From: Coenobita brevimanus
Lineage: Eukaryota; Arthropoda; Malacostraca; Decapoda; Coenobitidae
Direction of reading: 5' to 3'
Assembly: GCA_032717465.1 (NCBI GenBank)
Contig: CM064632.1
Coordinates: forward strand, 29,041,237 to 29,105,236
DNA: 64,000 bases
Of the stretch, positions 34,572 to 46,389 are shown piece by piece. Below the pieces are notes generated by a model. The model was not told the origin of the DNA. It did not search any database and saw only the letters and a list, made by a program, of their open reading frames with translations. Position 1 is the stretch's first letter, and every line of letters starts with the position of its first letter. Both the position numbers and the translations under genes were made by a program.

Positions 34572-37500
34572 TTTTTTTTTTTTTTTTTTTTTATGCGAGG
34601 AAGAAGGAATCAAAGGCCATGAGCCCGCAGTAACAGTTCCCTCCAAGAGAAAAACAAAATACAATAGAGAGCCAAATTCAAGATCCGATCATTTTGAGAT
34701 GCCTGGACACACTGCGTTTGAAAGACTGGAGATCATAGGCAGCAGGAAATACAGATAGAGGGAGACAGTTCCAGAGCTGACCTGTTGCATAAATGAAAGA
34801 CTGAGAGTAACGGTTAACTCTTGCATTAGAGAGTTGGACAGAAAAGGGATGAGAGTTTGCTGCCAGACGGGTGCCACGCGCACGTCGTAGAGGTGGAGGA
34901 ATGCAAGCAGACAGTTCAGAGGAGCAGTGACCATTAAAGTAGCGATAGAAAAGAGATAAAGATGCAACAGTGCGGCGAAGAGACAGAGGTTGAAGGGAGT
35001 CAGTAAGAGGAGGAGAGTTAATGAGACGAAAAGCCTTTGACTCCACCCTATTGAGAAGAGCTGTGTGTGGGGAGCCTCCCCACACATGAGAGTTGTACTC
35101 CACACAGGGGCGGATAAAACCCCTGTATAGAGTCAACAATTGTGCAGGGGTAAAGAAAGAGCGGAATCGGCTTAGCAAACTCAATCTTTTGGAAGCAGAT
35201 TTTACAAGAGATGTAATATGATCTTTCCAAGATAAGTCCCGAGTAAATGAAACCCCAAGCATGTTCAAGGATGATGCAGGATTAAGCTGAATATTATTAA
35301 ACATTAATGGGTATACCTGTGGAAGATTTTGTCGGGTTGATAGGTGTAAGAACTGAGTCTTAGATGCATTAAAGACAACCATATTATTTTTACCCCAGTC
35401 AGAGATACGAGCCAAGTCAGACATTAGGTGTGCCATAGCCTCATCCCTTGTTTCTTGAAGTAACTGTTGAGATGGGCGTTGCGGGAACCGAATGGAAAGG
35501 TGAAGGGTGGAGTCATCAGCGTATGAGTGGATAGGGTTAGATGTACAGCTTAGAAGATCATTGATGAATAAAAGGAAGAGAGTTGGTGACAGGACAGAGC
35601 CCTGAGGAACACCACTGTTGATAGATCTAGGAGAAGAACGATGGCCGTCTACAACAGTGGCTATAGAACGACCAGAAAGGAAGCTAGCGATGAAGGCACA
35701 GATAGAAGGATAGAAACCATAGGAGGGCAGTTTGGAAATTAAAGATTTATGCCAGACTCGATCGAAAGCCTTTGAGATGTCAAGTGCAATGGCAAAGCTT
35801 TCGCCGAAGTCCCGAAAGGAGGATGACCAGGAGTCTGAAAGGTAGGTGAGAAGATCGCCAGTGGAGCGTCCCTGACGGAACCCATACTGACGATCGGAAA
35901 GAAGGTTGTGATAGGAAAGATGCCTTAAAATTTTTCTATTAAGAATTGACTCGAAAACTTTTGAAATACAGGACGTTAAAGCAATTGGACGATAGTTGGA
36001 GGGTTGGGAGTGGTCACCCTTCTTTGGGACTGGCTGAATGAGAGCAAACTTCCAGCAAGAAGGAAAGGTACAAGTTGACAGACAAAGGCGAAAGAGTTTG
36101 CCTAGGCAGGGTGTAAGCACAGAAGCACAGTTCTTGAGAACAACAGGAGGGGCCCCATCAGGCCCATACGCCTTGTTAGTACTGAGGCCAGTGATGGCAG
36201 AAAATACATCAACTGAAGAAATTTTAATGTCAGCCATGAGGAAGTCAGAGGGGAGAAGTGATGGAGGAACAGCACCGGAATCGTCTAAGGTGGAATTGGA
36301 GGAGAAAGTCTGTGCGAAGAGATCTGCTTTATCAGTAGAAGAAATAGCTACAGAACCATCAGAGTAGAAAAGAGGAGGGAAGGATGATGAGGTAAAGTTG
36401 TTAGAAAGATTTTTGGCAAGGTGCCAGAAGGAGGGGGAAGAATTCGAGTTGGAGAGTTGAGAGCATTTAGTATGGATGAAATTATTTTTAGTAGAGCGAA
36501 GAACAGACTTAGCACGATTCCGGGCAGAAACGTAAAGATTATGTGATTCAGGGGTGGGTTGGCTCCGGTACCTTTTGTAGGCCCTCTCCTTGTTGCGGAC
36601 AGCATTAGAACAAGCGTGATTAAACCAAGGCTTTCTTGCGTTAGTCAAAGGATATGAGAAAGGAATGTATGCTTCCATGCCAGAGAGAATAACCTCCGTA
36701 ATGCGCAAGGCACACTCAGATGGCTCACGGCCATGGAAGCAATAATCATTCCAGGGAAAATCAAAGAAGTACTGCCTGAGGGCCTCCCAGTTCGCGGCTC
36801 CAAAATGCCACAGACGACGTTTCCCTGGAGGGTCCACAGGCCGTACCGGAGTGATAGGACAGGTTAAGGTAATAAGGTTGTGATCAGAGGAGCCCAACGG
36901 AGAGAAAAGATTAACAGAGTAAGCAGAAGGATTAGTTGTGAGGAAGAGGTCAAGTATGTTGGAGCTCTCTCCAAGGCGGTCAGGGATACGGGTAGGGTGC
37001 TGTACAAGCTGCTGTAGGTCATTAAGGATAGAAAAGATGTAGGCTTGTTCACCAGGTGGATCCGTGAAAGGAGAGGAGAGCCAAAGGTGGTGGTGAACAT
37101 TGAAATCTCCAAGAATGGAGATTTCAGAGAAAGGAGAAATGGACAGAATGTGTTCCATCGTAGAAGTAAGATAGTCGAAGAGTTTTTGATAGTCAGTAGA
37201 ATTAGGGGATAAGTAAACAGCACAGATATATTTAGTCAGAGAATGACAGGAAAGCCGAAGCCAGAGTGTGGAGAATTTAGAAGAATCAAGTTCAGGAACA
37301 CGAGAGCAAGATAAGTCGTTGCGTATGTATACACAACAGCCACCTTTGGCTTTGAAATGAGTATAGAGAAAGTAGGAGGATACAGAAAAAGGTTTGCTGT
37401 CGGTTGCCTCAGACAGCTGAGTCTCCGTCAGAAAAAGAAGGTGAGGTTTAGAGGAGGAGAGGTGGTGCTCAACAGAGCGAAAGTTAGATGAAAGGCCGCG

Positions 37501-37800
37501 AATGTTGCAGAAATGAAGAAGAAGAGAGTCAGACAGTGGTTCCAGGCACCTCGAGTCGTCACCGGGAGAGGGGCAGATGGTGGGGGCATTTATGGTCCCC
37601 CCCCCTGGGGACTCCGAGGCTGGGTGAATTGACGCCATTTTTGGTAATTTTGAATAGGAAGTGTAGTGTGTACTGTGCATGTAGTTTGGTGAAGATAGTT
37701 AGAGAAATTTGTACTGGAGAGCATGCTGGCCTACCCTCTGTGTAACTGAGACACTGAAAAAGTTCAGCAAAGGGGGATGGTCAGGAACTAGTCCTGAGGG
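34572..37800 (-). mobile_element. jockey-superfamily non-LTR retrotransposon, apparently full ORF
   Basis: A minus-strand LINE with a 1000-codon ORF (34678-37680), an 87-bp 3' untranslated region (34591-34677) and a poly-A tail seen as T-run 34572-34592. The 5' boundary is not certain. GC-richer sequence resembling a 5' leader continues past 37680 to roughly 37.8-37.9 kb. A second copy of only the 3' end lies at 51233-51335. No separate ORF1 is visible, so it is either a single-ORF element or 5'-truncated just before ORF2. Confidence 0.85.
34678..37680 (-). CDS. LINE polyprotein: AP endonuclease + reverse transcriptase, intact
   Basis: 1000 residues with no stop or frameshift. The endonuclease has CNIRG (58-62), LTETQLS (84-90), LGDFNV (190-195), ILDLFL (242-247) and SSDHNLI (264-270). 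The reverse transcriptase has GPDG (506-509), NYRPIALTS (562-570), GFRQGRS (600-606), [13 protein letters not shown] (632-644), [11 protein letters not shown] (689-699) and catalytic YADD (720-723). The C-terminal WNCLP block and the final RHLKMIGS before the stop complete the usual architecture; no zinc knuckle or RNase H is seen. The enzyme nicks genomic DNA and primes reverse transcription of its own mRNA. Another in-frame ATG at codon 15 could be the true start. All catalytic motifs are kept, so recent or current activity is plausible. Confidence 0.9.
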   Translation of the reverse strand: MHSTHYTSYSKLPKMASIHPASESPGGGTINAPTICPSPGDDSRCLEPLSDSLLLHFCNIRGLSSNFRSVEHHLSSSKPHLLFLTETQLSEATDSKPFSVSSYFLYTHFKAKGGCCVYIRNDLSCSRVPELDSSKFSTLWLRLSCHSLTKYICAVYLSPNSTDYQKLFDYLTSTMEHILSISPFSEISILGDFNVHHHLWLSSPFTDPPGEQAYIFSILNDLQQLVQHPTRIPDRLGESSNILDLFLTTNPSAYSVNLFSPLGSSDHNLITLTCPITPVRPVDPPGKRRLWHFGAANWEALRQYFFDFPWNDYCFHGREPSECALRITEVILSGMEAYIPFSYPLTNARKPWFNHACSNAVRNKERAYKRYRSQPTPESHNLYVSARNRAKSVLRSTKNNFIHTKCSQLSNSNSSPSFWHLAKNLSNNFTSSSFPPLFYSDGSVAISSTDKADLFAQTFSSNSTLDDSGAVPPSLLPSDFLMADIKISSVDVFSAITGLSTNKAYGPDGAPPVVLKNCASVLTPCLGKLFRLCLSTCTFPSCWKFALIQPVPKKGDHSQPSNYRPIALTSCISKVFESILNRKILRHLSYHNLLSDRQYGFRQGRSTGDLLTYLSDSWSSSFRDFGESFAIALDISKAFDRVWHKSLISKLPSYGFYPSICAFIASFLSGRSIATVVDGHRSSPRSINSGVPQGSVLSPTLFLLFINDLLSCTSNPIHSYADDSTLHLSIRFPQRPSQQLLQETRDEAMAHLMSDLARISDWGKNNMVVFNASKTQFLHLSTRQNLPQVYPLMFNNIQLNPASSLNMLGVSFTRDLSWKDHITSLVKSASKRLSLLSRFRSFFTPAQLLTLYRGFIRPCVEYNSHVWGGSPHTALLNRVESKAFRLINSPPLTDSLQPLSLRRTVASLSLFYRYFNGHCSSELSACIPPPLRRARGTRLAANSHPFSVQLSNARVNRYSQSFIYATGQLWNCLPLSVFPAAYDLQSFKRSVSRHLKMIGS

Positions 37801-37984
37801 CTGATGAAACGGGAGCTCCAGCACTCCCTGTCATCAGCTTTCCATCCACCTCGGGAGTACTGCCCTGCTCGACTGGTGCTACAGTCTACTCCACACTTCA
37901 CGAAGTCCACTTATCCTAAACAGTAATTACTCACCCAGTCCAGTTGGTTACCATTCTTCAATTTACCTACAGTCCGAGGCAAAA

Positions 37985-38335
37985 GTTTATTTCTCTTCCT
38001 GTACTTATGATTTTCTTCTGCTGACTGACATTCATGAAATGACAGTGTCTTGGTATGTTTTTGTGCATAATATTATTTTTCATTTTTTGCCTCGCCTTCT
38101 TGTACTAGTTAATATTTCTAAGCTGAGCGTGGCTTGGTATGATTCTTAGCCAAGTAAGTCACCTTTCCTTCTTATATTCCACTGGTGGCCAATATTCTCA
38201 GGGTGCAAAAAGGTTGTTTTGTTCCACTGTCTTATATATCACTTCTTATAGTTCTCATTTTCCTTCTCTGGCTAGCATTCCTAAGATGAACGGGGGGGGG
38301 GGGTTGCTGTGTTCTTCTGTCAGATATTTTATCGT
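37985..38335. repeat. diverged tandem array, unit about 80 bp (left part)
   Basis: Related blocks TAGTTAATATTTCTAAGCTG (38108), GGCCAATATTCTCAGGGTGC (38187) and GCTAGCATTCCTAAGATGAA (38270), each followed by a G-rich GGCTTGGT or GGGGTTG stretch, recur about every 80 bp. A further unit (TGAGTAATATTTCTAACACG) is found after the RTE element at 41334, so the LINE seems to have inserted into the array. Confidence 0.6.
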
Positions 38336-40986
38336 TTCAGCGGGTGTTTGTGAGTGCATATGAGCCTGGTAGTAAAAGGGATGAAGAAGAGAGGGAGTCT
38401 TTCTGGCATGATGTTGATGAGAGTCTACAGAGTTTTGGAGCGAATGTGATTGTGGTAATGATGGGAGATCGGAATGTTAGAGTGGGAAATGTAGCAGTTG
38501 AAGGTGTAGTGGGTATGCATGGTGTGCCTGGAAGAAATGAAAATGGGGAACGAATGATAGCGATGTGTGCTGAGCGAGAGATGGTGATTGGAAATACGCT
38601 GTTTGAGAAGAAAGATATTTATAAGTATACATGGGTGAGACAGGAGGGTGGAAGGGTTGTTGATAGAGCTTTGATGGACTATGTAGTTGTGTCTAGGAAT
38701 GTAATAGGAAGATTGTTGGATGTAAGAGTTCTGAGAGGGGAGGGTGGAGGTGTGTCTGACCACTACCTGGTGGAGGGAAAGTTAAGAGTAGGTAAGAGAT
38801 GGGTGAGAGCTAGGAGGATTAGGTGTGGCAGGGAGGTTTTGAAAGTGAGTGAGTTGGATAAAAGAGAAAAAAAGATAGAGTATCAGGAGAAATTGAAAGA
38901 TGAGTGGAACGCAGTGAAAGATCGGGAAAATGGCAGTGTGGAGGAGGAATGGCAGTTGTTTAAGAGTGCTGTGGTGGGTCATGCAGAAGAGGTGTGTGGT
39001 GTGAGACGTGTGGGTGGTGGTGTAAGAAAAGGAAGTGAATGGTGGTGCGAGGAAGTAAGTATGGCTGTGGCTGAGAAGAGACGTGCATATGAAGTGTGGC
39101 TGTAGAGGAAGGATGAGATGTCATATGAAAGGTATAAGGAAAAGAGGAATAGGGCGAGAAGGGCTGTGCGTGATGCTAAAGTGGCAGGAGATGAGAGATG
39201 GGGTAGGCAGCTGACAGAGAATTTTCAACAGAATAAGAAAATGTTTTGGAAGGAGGTGAAAAGGGTGCAAAAGGGAGAGTCTGGGAAGGAAGAACGAGTA
39301 AAAGCAGAGGATGGAAGGATGTTAATTGAGATGGATGCAGTAAGGAAGAGATGGTCAGAGTATTTTGAAAGTTTGTTAAATGTAGAGGAGGAAAGGGTGG
39401 CTGAGATTGTGACGGATGGAAGGGTGCAAGGAATAAATGTGTTGGGAGAGTTGAATGATTCTTTGATCACGAAGGAGGAAGTGGAGAAGGCAGTAAAGAT
39501 GATGAAAACAGGGAAAGCTGCAGGTATGGATGGGTGTGCTGTGGAATGCCTGAAGGGTGGTGGAGTGACTATTGTTGACTGGTTAGTAAGATTGTTGAAT
39601 GTGTGCTTTGTGAAAGGTATGGTGCCAGTTTACTGGGCAAGTGCCTGTGTGGTCCCGTTGTATAAAGGCAAGGGTGATAAGTATGAATGTACTAGCTTTA
39701 GGGGTATAAGTCTGTTGAGTGTTGTAGGTAAGGTGTATGGCAGAATGTTAATTATGAGAGTTAGAGAGGGTACAGAGGGAGTGATTGGTGAGGAGCAGTG
39801 TGGCTTTAGGAGTGGTATGGGATGCATGGATCAGGTGTTTGCTGTGAGACAAGTGTGTGAAAAGTATTTAGCGAAAGGCAAGGATGTGTTTTGGGCATTT
39901 ACGGATTTAGAGAAAGCGTATGATAGAATTGATAGGGAGGCTTTGTGGACTGTTTTAAGATTGTATGGACTTGATGGGAGGTTACTAAAAGGGGTGAAAA
40001 GTTTTTATGTAAATGGTAGAGCATGTATAAGAGTGGGAAATGCTGTGAGTGATTGGTTTCCCGCGAGAGTGGGGCTGCGACAGGGATGTGTGATGTTGCC
40101 TTGGTTGTTTAATATTTACATGGATGGTGTTGTAAGGGAGGTGAATACAAGAGTTTTAGGTGGAGGTCTGAGTCTGGTGAATGTTGATGGTGGAGAGTGG
40201 AATCTGAAGCAGCTGTTGTTTGCAGATGATACTGGACTCGTGGCTGATTCAGAGGAGGGATTGAGACAGTTGGTAGAGGAGTTTGGAAGGGTGTGTGAAA
40301 GGAAGAAATTGAAAGTAAATGAGAATAAAAGTAAAGTGATGAAGTGTACTAGGTTGGTAGATGGTAGGGGGATGAATATAGTTTTGAATGGCGAGTTGCT
40401 TGAGAAGGTAGAGTGTTTTAAATATTTAGGGTCACATGTTGCTGTGGATGGAAGAATAGATGCAGAAGTGAAGTTTAGAATAAATGAAGTAGGAAAGGTG
40501 CTGGGAGGAATGAAAAAAGTGTTTAGATGTCGTTTGCTTAGAATGGATGTAAAGAGAAGGCTGTATGAGGGTGTTGTGGTACCGACTGCGTTATATGGGG
40601 CTGAAACATGGAATATGGGCGTAGCAGAGAGGAAAAGTTTGAATGTAATGGAGATGAGGTGTCTGAGGAGTATGTGTGGAGTGACACGTATGGATCGAGT
40701 GCGAAATGATGAAGTGTGAAGGAGAACTGGAGTTGTTCGGGAGATGGCTGGTAGAGTTGAGCAGAGGGTGTTGCGATGGTTTGGGCATATGGAGAGAATG
40801 GATAATGAGCGATTGGTGAAAAAGATAACTAGATCTGATGTGAGAGGTGTAAGGCTGAGAGGAAGACCACGAATAGGATGGATGGACAGTGTGAAGAGAG
40901 CGCTGGATGCGAGAGGGATGTCTGTTGGGCAAGGAAGAGTGGCTGTGCGTGACGGAAATAAATGGAGAGAAATTATGAATGAATAA
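38333..40986 (+). pseudogene. RTE polyprotein: endonuclease (partial) + reverse transcriptase, two in-frame stops
   Basis: One frame runs from 38333 to 40986, broken only by TAG at 39103-39105 and TGA at 40717-40719. The endonuclease part starts at VFVSAYEPG and has GDRN where family members usually have GDFN, then VSDHYLV. The reverse transcriptase has GMDG, FRGISLLS, CGFRSGMGCMDQ, FTDLEKAYDRI, GLRQGC and catalytic FADD. The C-terminal part, after the second stop, has LRWFGHMERM and RGRPRIGWMD, the typical RTE tail. GDRN and the LPWLF after RQGC (commonly SPWLF) look like decay. No frameshifts are visible, so the copy is fairly young but inactive. Confidence 0.88.
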
Positions 40987-41319
40987 GTGATGACGCATCT
41001 CTGAGGGGATATTCTCCCGCATTTGATCTGATCAGCTATTTCAGGTCAGGTGCAGGTAAGGGGATGGGTCTGTTATGATGTGGCAGGGGTAAACCAGTTC
41101 TGCTGTCGGGCCCTGCTGCGGATGTCACTGATTGCATTGCGCAGTTGTCCCTTGTGCGGTGTGGCCCGGTGAGGATCTGTCCGTTCTCCTCTTTGGGGCT
41201 AAGATGCGAATGAATGTGTTTGAATGGATGAGTAAATGGGGAGTGTGTCGTCCTGTCTCGGCTACCTCCCTTTCCTTGGGGGAAGCATCCTAGGTATATA
41301 GATAGATAGATAGATAGCT
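38333..41319 (+). mobile_element. RTE-type non-LTR retrotransposon, 5'-truncated
   Basis: Coding remnant 38333-40986, 3' untranslated region to about 41296, and a (GATA)n tail at 41297-41319, typical of RTE elements that end in short repeats instead of poly-A. The N-terminal part of the endonuclease is missing. It lies within an 80-bp tandem array. Confidence 0.85.
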
Positions 41320-41339
41320 TCGCATGTTCCACTGGTGAG

Positions 41340-41960
41340 TAATATTTCTAACACGAGGAAGGCTTGGTGTTTCTTTGTCCATTGATGGTTATACGATGCG
41401 TCAGGGAGGAGTGATGGTCATACTCTAGTTTCAAGTAGACACAGTGGTGTAATGGTTACATTTTGCCTCCTGGCTGTATATTATCAGTTCTTATCCAAAC
41501 TTTACTCTAAAATGTACTAAATTAATTCCATCCGTTCTGCAATAATTCAGGTACAGTCAGCAAATTCCTCACCATTAACCCTTTCTGCTTCAACTCCAGT
41601 TAGCCAGCAGATCCAAATCGTCTTCACTCTTATGCCATTCCCTTCACTAATCTGTTTTCCAATCCAGCACCGTCCGTCATCAAATTCCGATAATTAATCC
41701 CTCATCAATTTGCCCACGAGGCTCATTTTATCTAAACTTAAGTCACCAAGTGTCGTATGCCATCACGTCAGCCAAATACCTCTTTACCAAATTCCTCAGC
41801 CATATACCCTTTACGAAGCCAGTTTTCAGACATACATGATAGGTCACCAATCCTCGACACCAGGTCAGTTTCCATCACTAATACCCAACCTGCTTTATTT
41901 CCAGTCATTTGATCATGTACACTTTTCCATTCCAGTCAGGTGTACAGTCAGTCACAAAAT
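41340..41960. other. unannotated sequence
   Basis: No gene recognised. The first 60 bp continue the 80-bp array. The rest is pyrimidine-rich with scattered CCAGTCAG and CCATC words. Confidence 0.4.
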
Positions 41961-41966
<6 letters not shown>

Positions 41967-42006
<40 letters not shown>

Positions 42007-42480
42007 AGCGCCAGTCTCCATTTCTATCATCTTTTCTCTCTCATTATCTCTTTTTCCATTCCTCCTTTTCCCTGCCCTACCTTTCCCCCCTTAATTTTGT
42101 CTCTTCTCGTATAATTCATTTTCTTCGTACAGTATCACACCTATCTTCCTCCTGCTCTTCCTTCCTGTTCATTCCTTCCCCATCTTCCATTTCTTCCTTC
42201 TTTTTCTTTCCTTCCCCTTTCTCATTTCTTTCCTCCTTCCTTTCTCTCTCCCTATCTCCTGCCTCGTCTCCACCTCCAAACCTCACTTCCCTCTTTATTT
42301 CATCTTTTCTCTTTTTCTCACTTCCTCGATTTTTCCTTTTTTTTATTTTCATTCCCTTCTTCCCAGTACTTTTCTCCTTTCATTCCTTTTTCCTTGTTAA
42401 CACCTTATAACTCACTTTCTTTATCTTTCATTCCCTCTTTTTCTTCATTTTATTTTTCACTTGTTCATTCGTCCCATTTT
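41967..42480. repeat. (CT)n microsatellite and polypyrimidine tract
   Basis: (CT)n at 41967-42004, then roughly 470 bp dominated by TTTCC, TTCCT and TCTCC words. Open frames here are S/F/P- or K/E-rich artefacts. Confidence 0.85.
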
Positions 42481-42663
42481 TTCCCGTTTCTCCCTCATCT
42501 CCAACCTATCTCCAGCATCTCCAAGCCTCCCTCTCCCATCCCGCTCCAGGATTCGAGCCCCAAATGATGCTCTGCCACTGATCCCAGGGCACTCCAGAAA
42601 TATATATATGTATAGAAATGGCTCGCATTGTGGCCAGAAGCAGGTATTTGTGTCTGGAGCAGT

Positions 42664-42778
<115 letters not shown>

Positions 42779-43163
42779 AAAGCCATAACCTCCCCTCCAA
42801 GTAGAGTCCGAGGGAAAAATATCAATCCAGGCCAATGGACAATAGCACTTCCCTCCCCTCAGACTATCCTCTCCCTCCGTCTGCCCTCGCCCTCCGTCCC
42901 ACCCTCCCTCCCTTTTTTCTACAGTATGATATGTTACTTTTATGCAGACACTTTTTGTCTTGCTTTTTTACTGATGCTTCTCTTCATTGTTTTTTTTTTT
43001 CCTTCCATGCTTGCCTATTTTTCTTGTTTTTTTCTTTTTCGAACAACTATCTTCCTCTTTTTTATTCACATAATTTTTCTCCCATATATTCCTTTTATCA
43101 TCTCTTTATTCTGCTTTTCTCTCAGCCTCCAGTTATCTACTCCTTTCCTTCCCCCACTCATGC

Positions 43164-43266
<103 letters not shown>

Positions 43267-43641
43267 TTGTATATTTACTAAATGTGTTCATTAACTATTA
43301 ACTGTTTCACCATTCCCGTGATGACATTCCCACTACCATCCACTCACATGCCTTAGCCCTCTCTTCCTCTCCGTCTCCGTCCCTATCTCTTCCACTCTCT
43401 CCCATTCCTTCCTTCTGCCTCAGATTCTATATATCGCTGTTATTACTGTTGCCTCAGGCTGATCTGGATGTGAGCTCGGTGGACTGCAGGCTGAAGTTGC
43501 CCATCTCCTGCACTCCACCTTCTTCCTTTCAGTGGATAGGGAGGGAACTGAAGAACCTATGTATAACCAGACAGCGTGGCCTTCCGGTTATATCTGTGTC
43601 ACCAAGTGAAGGCTTTCTCCAGCAATAAGCTACATATATAA

Positions 43642-44077
43642 ATAAATGAAAGAAAAGCATTCGGGAGCCGAATGCTAATCGCCCGCCAGAATATGCTGTT
43701 GGCAAAGTCCAAGATTACACTATGTCTTGATACCCTGAAGGTTTTATGTTGATAGTTCAAACCGTGCATGGAATATAATGGTGAGATAAAAACAAGTTGA
43801 CCTTTGGCAGCCATTTTGGTGACCTTGGCATTGACCCCTAGTGCCCATTTTCCAACTCGTCCAAGATTTTGGCCATATCTTGATACCCTGAAGGTTTCAT
43901 GTTGATAGCTGAAGCTGTTCATGAGATATAATGGTGCTAAAGGGGCAGCCATTTTGGTGACCTTGACCTTGACCCCGAGTGCCCATTTTCGAACTCGGCC
44001 AAGAATTTGGCCATATCTTGATACCCTGAAGGTTTCATGGTGATAGCTCAAGCCTTTCATGAGATATAATGGGAACA

Positions 44078-44160
<83 letters not shown>

Positions 44161-44200
44161 GAGGGCAAAAACGTTATCGCTCCGCCTTGTAAAGGCGGAG
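43642..44200 (+). mobile_element. HINE-like non-autonomous repeat, copy 2
   Basis: Begins near GCATTCGGGAGCCGAATGC, a perfect 19-bp hairpin (43658-43676). Three core units follow, headed by GATACCCTGAAGGTTT at about 43729, 43882 and 44020 (periods about 153 and 138). They contain GGCAGCCATTTTGGTGACC, CCCATTTTCGAACTCGGCC and CATGAGATATAATGG. An (AC)n tract at 44079-44157 follows, and the end hairpin is CCGCCTTGTAAAGGCGG (about 44182-44199). The copy at 12211-12651 has the same parts in inverse orientation. A frame of 189 residues on the minus strand is a repeat artefact. Confidence 0.75.
44079..44157. repeat. (AC)n microsatellite inside HINE-like copy 2
   Basis: Uninterrupted AC array at the position where copy 1 has (GT)n on the + strand. 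Confidence 0.95.
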
Positions 44201-44280
44201 GGATAGTAAGACTAAATCGTGTGAGAAGCCATCGTCGGAACTTGCAGAAGACATGAAAGGAATTCCATACAATTGGAGCA

Positions 44281-44309
44281 GTGTGTGTGTGTCCTATTAT
44301 GAACCAACG

Positions 44310-44342
<33 letters not shown>
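44281..44342. repeat. (GT)n tracts
   Basis: Short GT runs at 44281-44293 and about 44310-44341. Confidence 0.85.
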
Positions 44343-44584
44343 AAATTGTGTAGGTTTGCCTACGCCCGCAGTTCACCAATACACTCCTTTTAATTTAACT
44401 TGGTCTAAAATTCTCCCTCCCAGTCGAATGCTGAATTTTAACAATAGATTAACGCCAGAATGCGATACTAATCACGAGGTGCTATGGAAAGAACGTAGAG
44501 CGGTAGCATTATCTAAGCCACTGGTACCTGAAATAACCTACAAAAGAATGAAATTCTTGGCCAAGCGAAGGTGAAAATAGTATA

Positions 44585-45195
44585 GATTACGTTCATGGGT
44601 TGGAGGATGGGATGGGTGTGGATGAGGGAGAGGAGTGGGGGTGGATGGGAATGAGGATGGGACTGGGAGAAGGGGAGATATAGAAATGAGAGAAGGAGGA
44701 GGAAGAGAAGGTAGGTGAGGGAAGCGGTGAAGTAGGAGAGAGAGGTGGGACTCGTGGGAGGGAAGGAAGGGTTGGAGAGACGAAGTCAGAGAGGGGTGAG
44801 GACGGATGCGGGAGAGGGGAGGATGGGGGAGAGAAGTAGGGAGGGAAAGGTGGGATAAGGAGGAAAGAGAGGAGGGAGGGAAGTAAAGAGGGGTGGGGGT
44901 GGGTGGAAGAAAGGAGAAGAGGGGAGAAAGAGGAGAGAAGAGGTAGGGAGGAGAGTACAGAGGGATATGGAAAAGAAAGGAAGTAGAGAAGTAGAGGGAT
45001 TGGGGTGGGTGGAGGAGAGAATTGTGGAAAGGGAGGTAGAGAGGTGTGGGGAGGGTAGTAGAGAGGGATGGGGAAGGGGGGAAGAAGAGAGGGGTGGGGA
45101 GAAAAAGAGAGGTGTAGAAAGGGACGTACAAAAAGATGGGGAGGGCTGCAGAGAAAAATAGGGAGAGAGGAAAGAAGAGTGTTGGGGAGAATAAC
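44585..45195. repeat. polypurine tract
   Basis: About 600 bp of G/A-rich + strand (GGGAGG, GAGAGAGG, GTGGGG words). The minus-strand S/P/L frame of 225 residues is a composition artefact. Confidence 0.9.
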
Positions 45196-45199
45196 AGTC

Positions 45200-46137
45200 T
45201 TAGGGGATCTGGCAACCTCTAAATGATCTTATTATGCTTAGGACACAGCTCTGGCAGTGAAGTAGCTGGACGGTCTCCTTTAACACATATAATACAGTGA
45301 TCTCCATTGCATTTCATTGACATTCCAGTCAGACGGTTAGATCTACCTTGGCATCACCTTAAGGGGGTTAAAGTCTTCATTACCCCTTCATTAGAGTAAC
45401 TTATTTTTCTTTTTGATTCGTGCCACTCTCAGATGAATATTTTTAGATTTTGGAAACGTGATTTTTTTTTTAAATTCGTCCTACATTTATTAATTCTTCC
45501 TGGAACCAGTCATAATTAGGTTTTAGAAAAACAAAATGTTTTTCATTTTAATCTCTACCACATAAATAATATATTTTTATTTTTTGAATTGATTATTTTC
45601 TATATTTTTTGCGTGCGGTAAATTATTTTATGTAATTTTTGGCATAAACGATAACAATTACCTCTTTATTCATAGCTCCGCCAGTCATATGTATTTACCT
45701 TGTGGAGAAAGCGTTTGAATTATTTTTTTTATTTTTATAATCATACTATTGCATTTAGTTCCAGGATCTCATATGGAAGGGGTTCGATATGTTCCTAACT
45801 GGATACTTCAATGTACTGAAATTAATTGTTGTGCTTAACGCTTTGAATTCGGTGGCTTATTTTCTTTCTTCATGCTAACTCCTCAAATTTATTCAACGAT
45901 TTTACTTTATTGATGTTTTTTTAATTCCCTCTTCCTCCAAACAATTTTCATCAACGATTTTTTGTATGGTCTAAGGGGTTAATGAAGACAATATTTACTC
46001 CTTCGAGGTGGAAAAGTCTTCCCTTACTTTAATGTAATGGTTTGGTAGCAGGAAAATAAACTTAAAAATACGTCACTGGATGGAAAGGCCTGAGTATTTC
46101 TGTACGATGATAAAATGTTGAGAAATTAGTGTGTCCC

Positions 46138-46140
<3 letters not shown>
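45200..46140. other. unannotated AT-rich sequence
   Basis: No gene. Contains scattered MITE family B words such as CAACGATTTTACTTTATTG (45894) and AACGATTTTTTGTATGG (45953), too decayed to delimit. Confidence 0.4.
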
Positions 46141-46142
<2 letters not shown>

Positions 46143-46211
<69 letters not shown>

Positions 46212-46345
46212 TTTTTAAATTAAATTGTAGCAGTTATCTGTTGACATCTTTTGTACAAAACGTAGTCTGTCACTAGTTTGCCTTCTGAGAGAGAGAGAGA
46301 GAGAGAGAGAGAGCATGAATGAATACAAGAAATATTAGAGGGCAG

Positions 46346-46384
<39 letters not shown>
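46143..46384. repeat. three (GA)n tracts
   Basis: GA arrays at 46143-46207, 46287-46313 and 46353-46384. Confidence 0.95.
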
Positions 46385-46387
<3 letters not shown>

Positions 46388-46389
46388 TG

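Noticed and set aside
38344..39105. separate endonuclease gene distinct from the reverse transcriptase at 39118-40719
   Set aside because: Same frame, separated only by one TAG; both are parts of one RTE polyprotein.
43454..43625. possible exon after a TTACTGTTGCCTCAG acceptor
   Set aside because: The open stretch reads through without a matched donor or recognisable domain. A GGAT|GTGAGC donor would leave only 12 nt.
44538..45215. 225-residue minus-strand open frame
   Set aside because: Complement of a polypurine tract; composition artefact.
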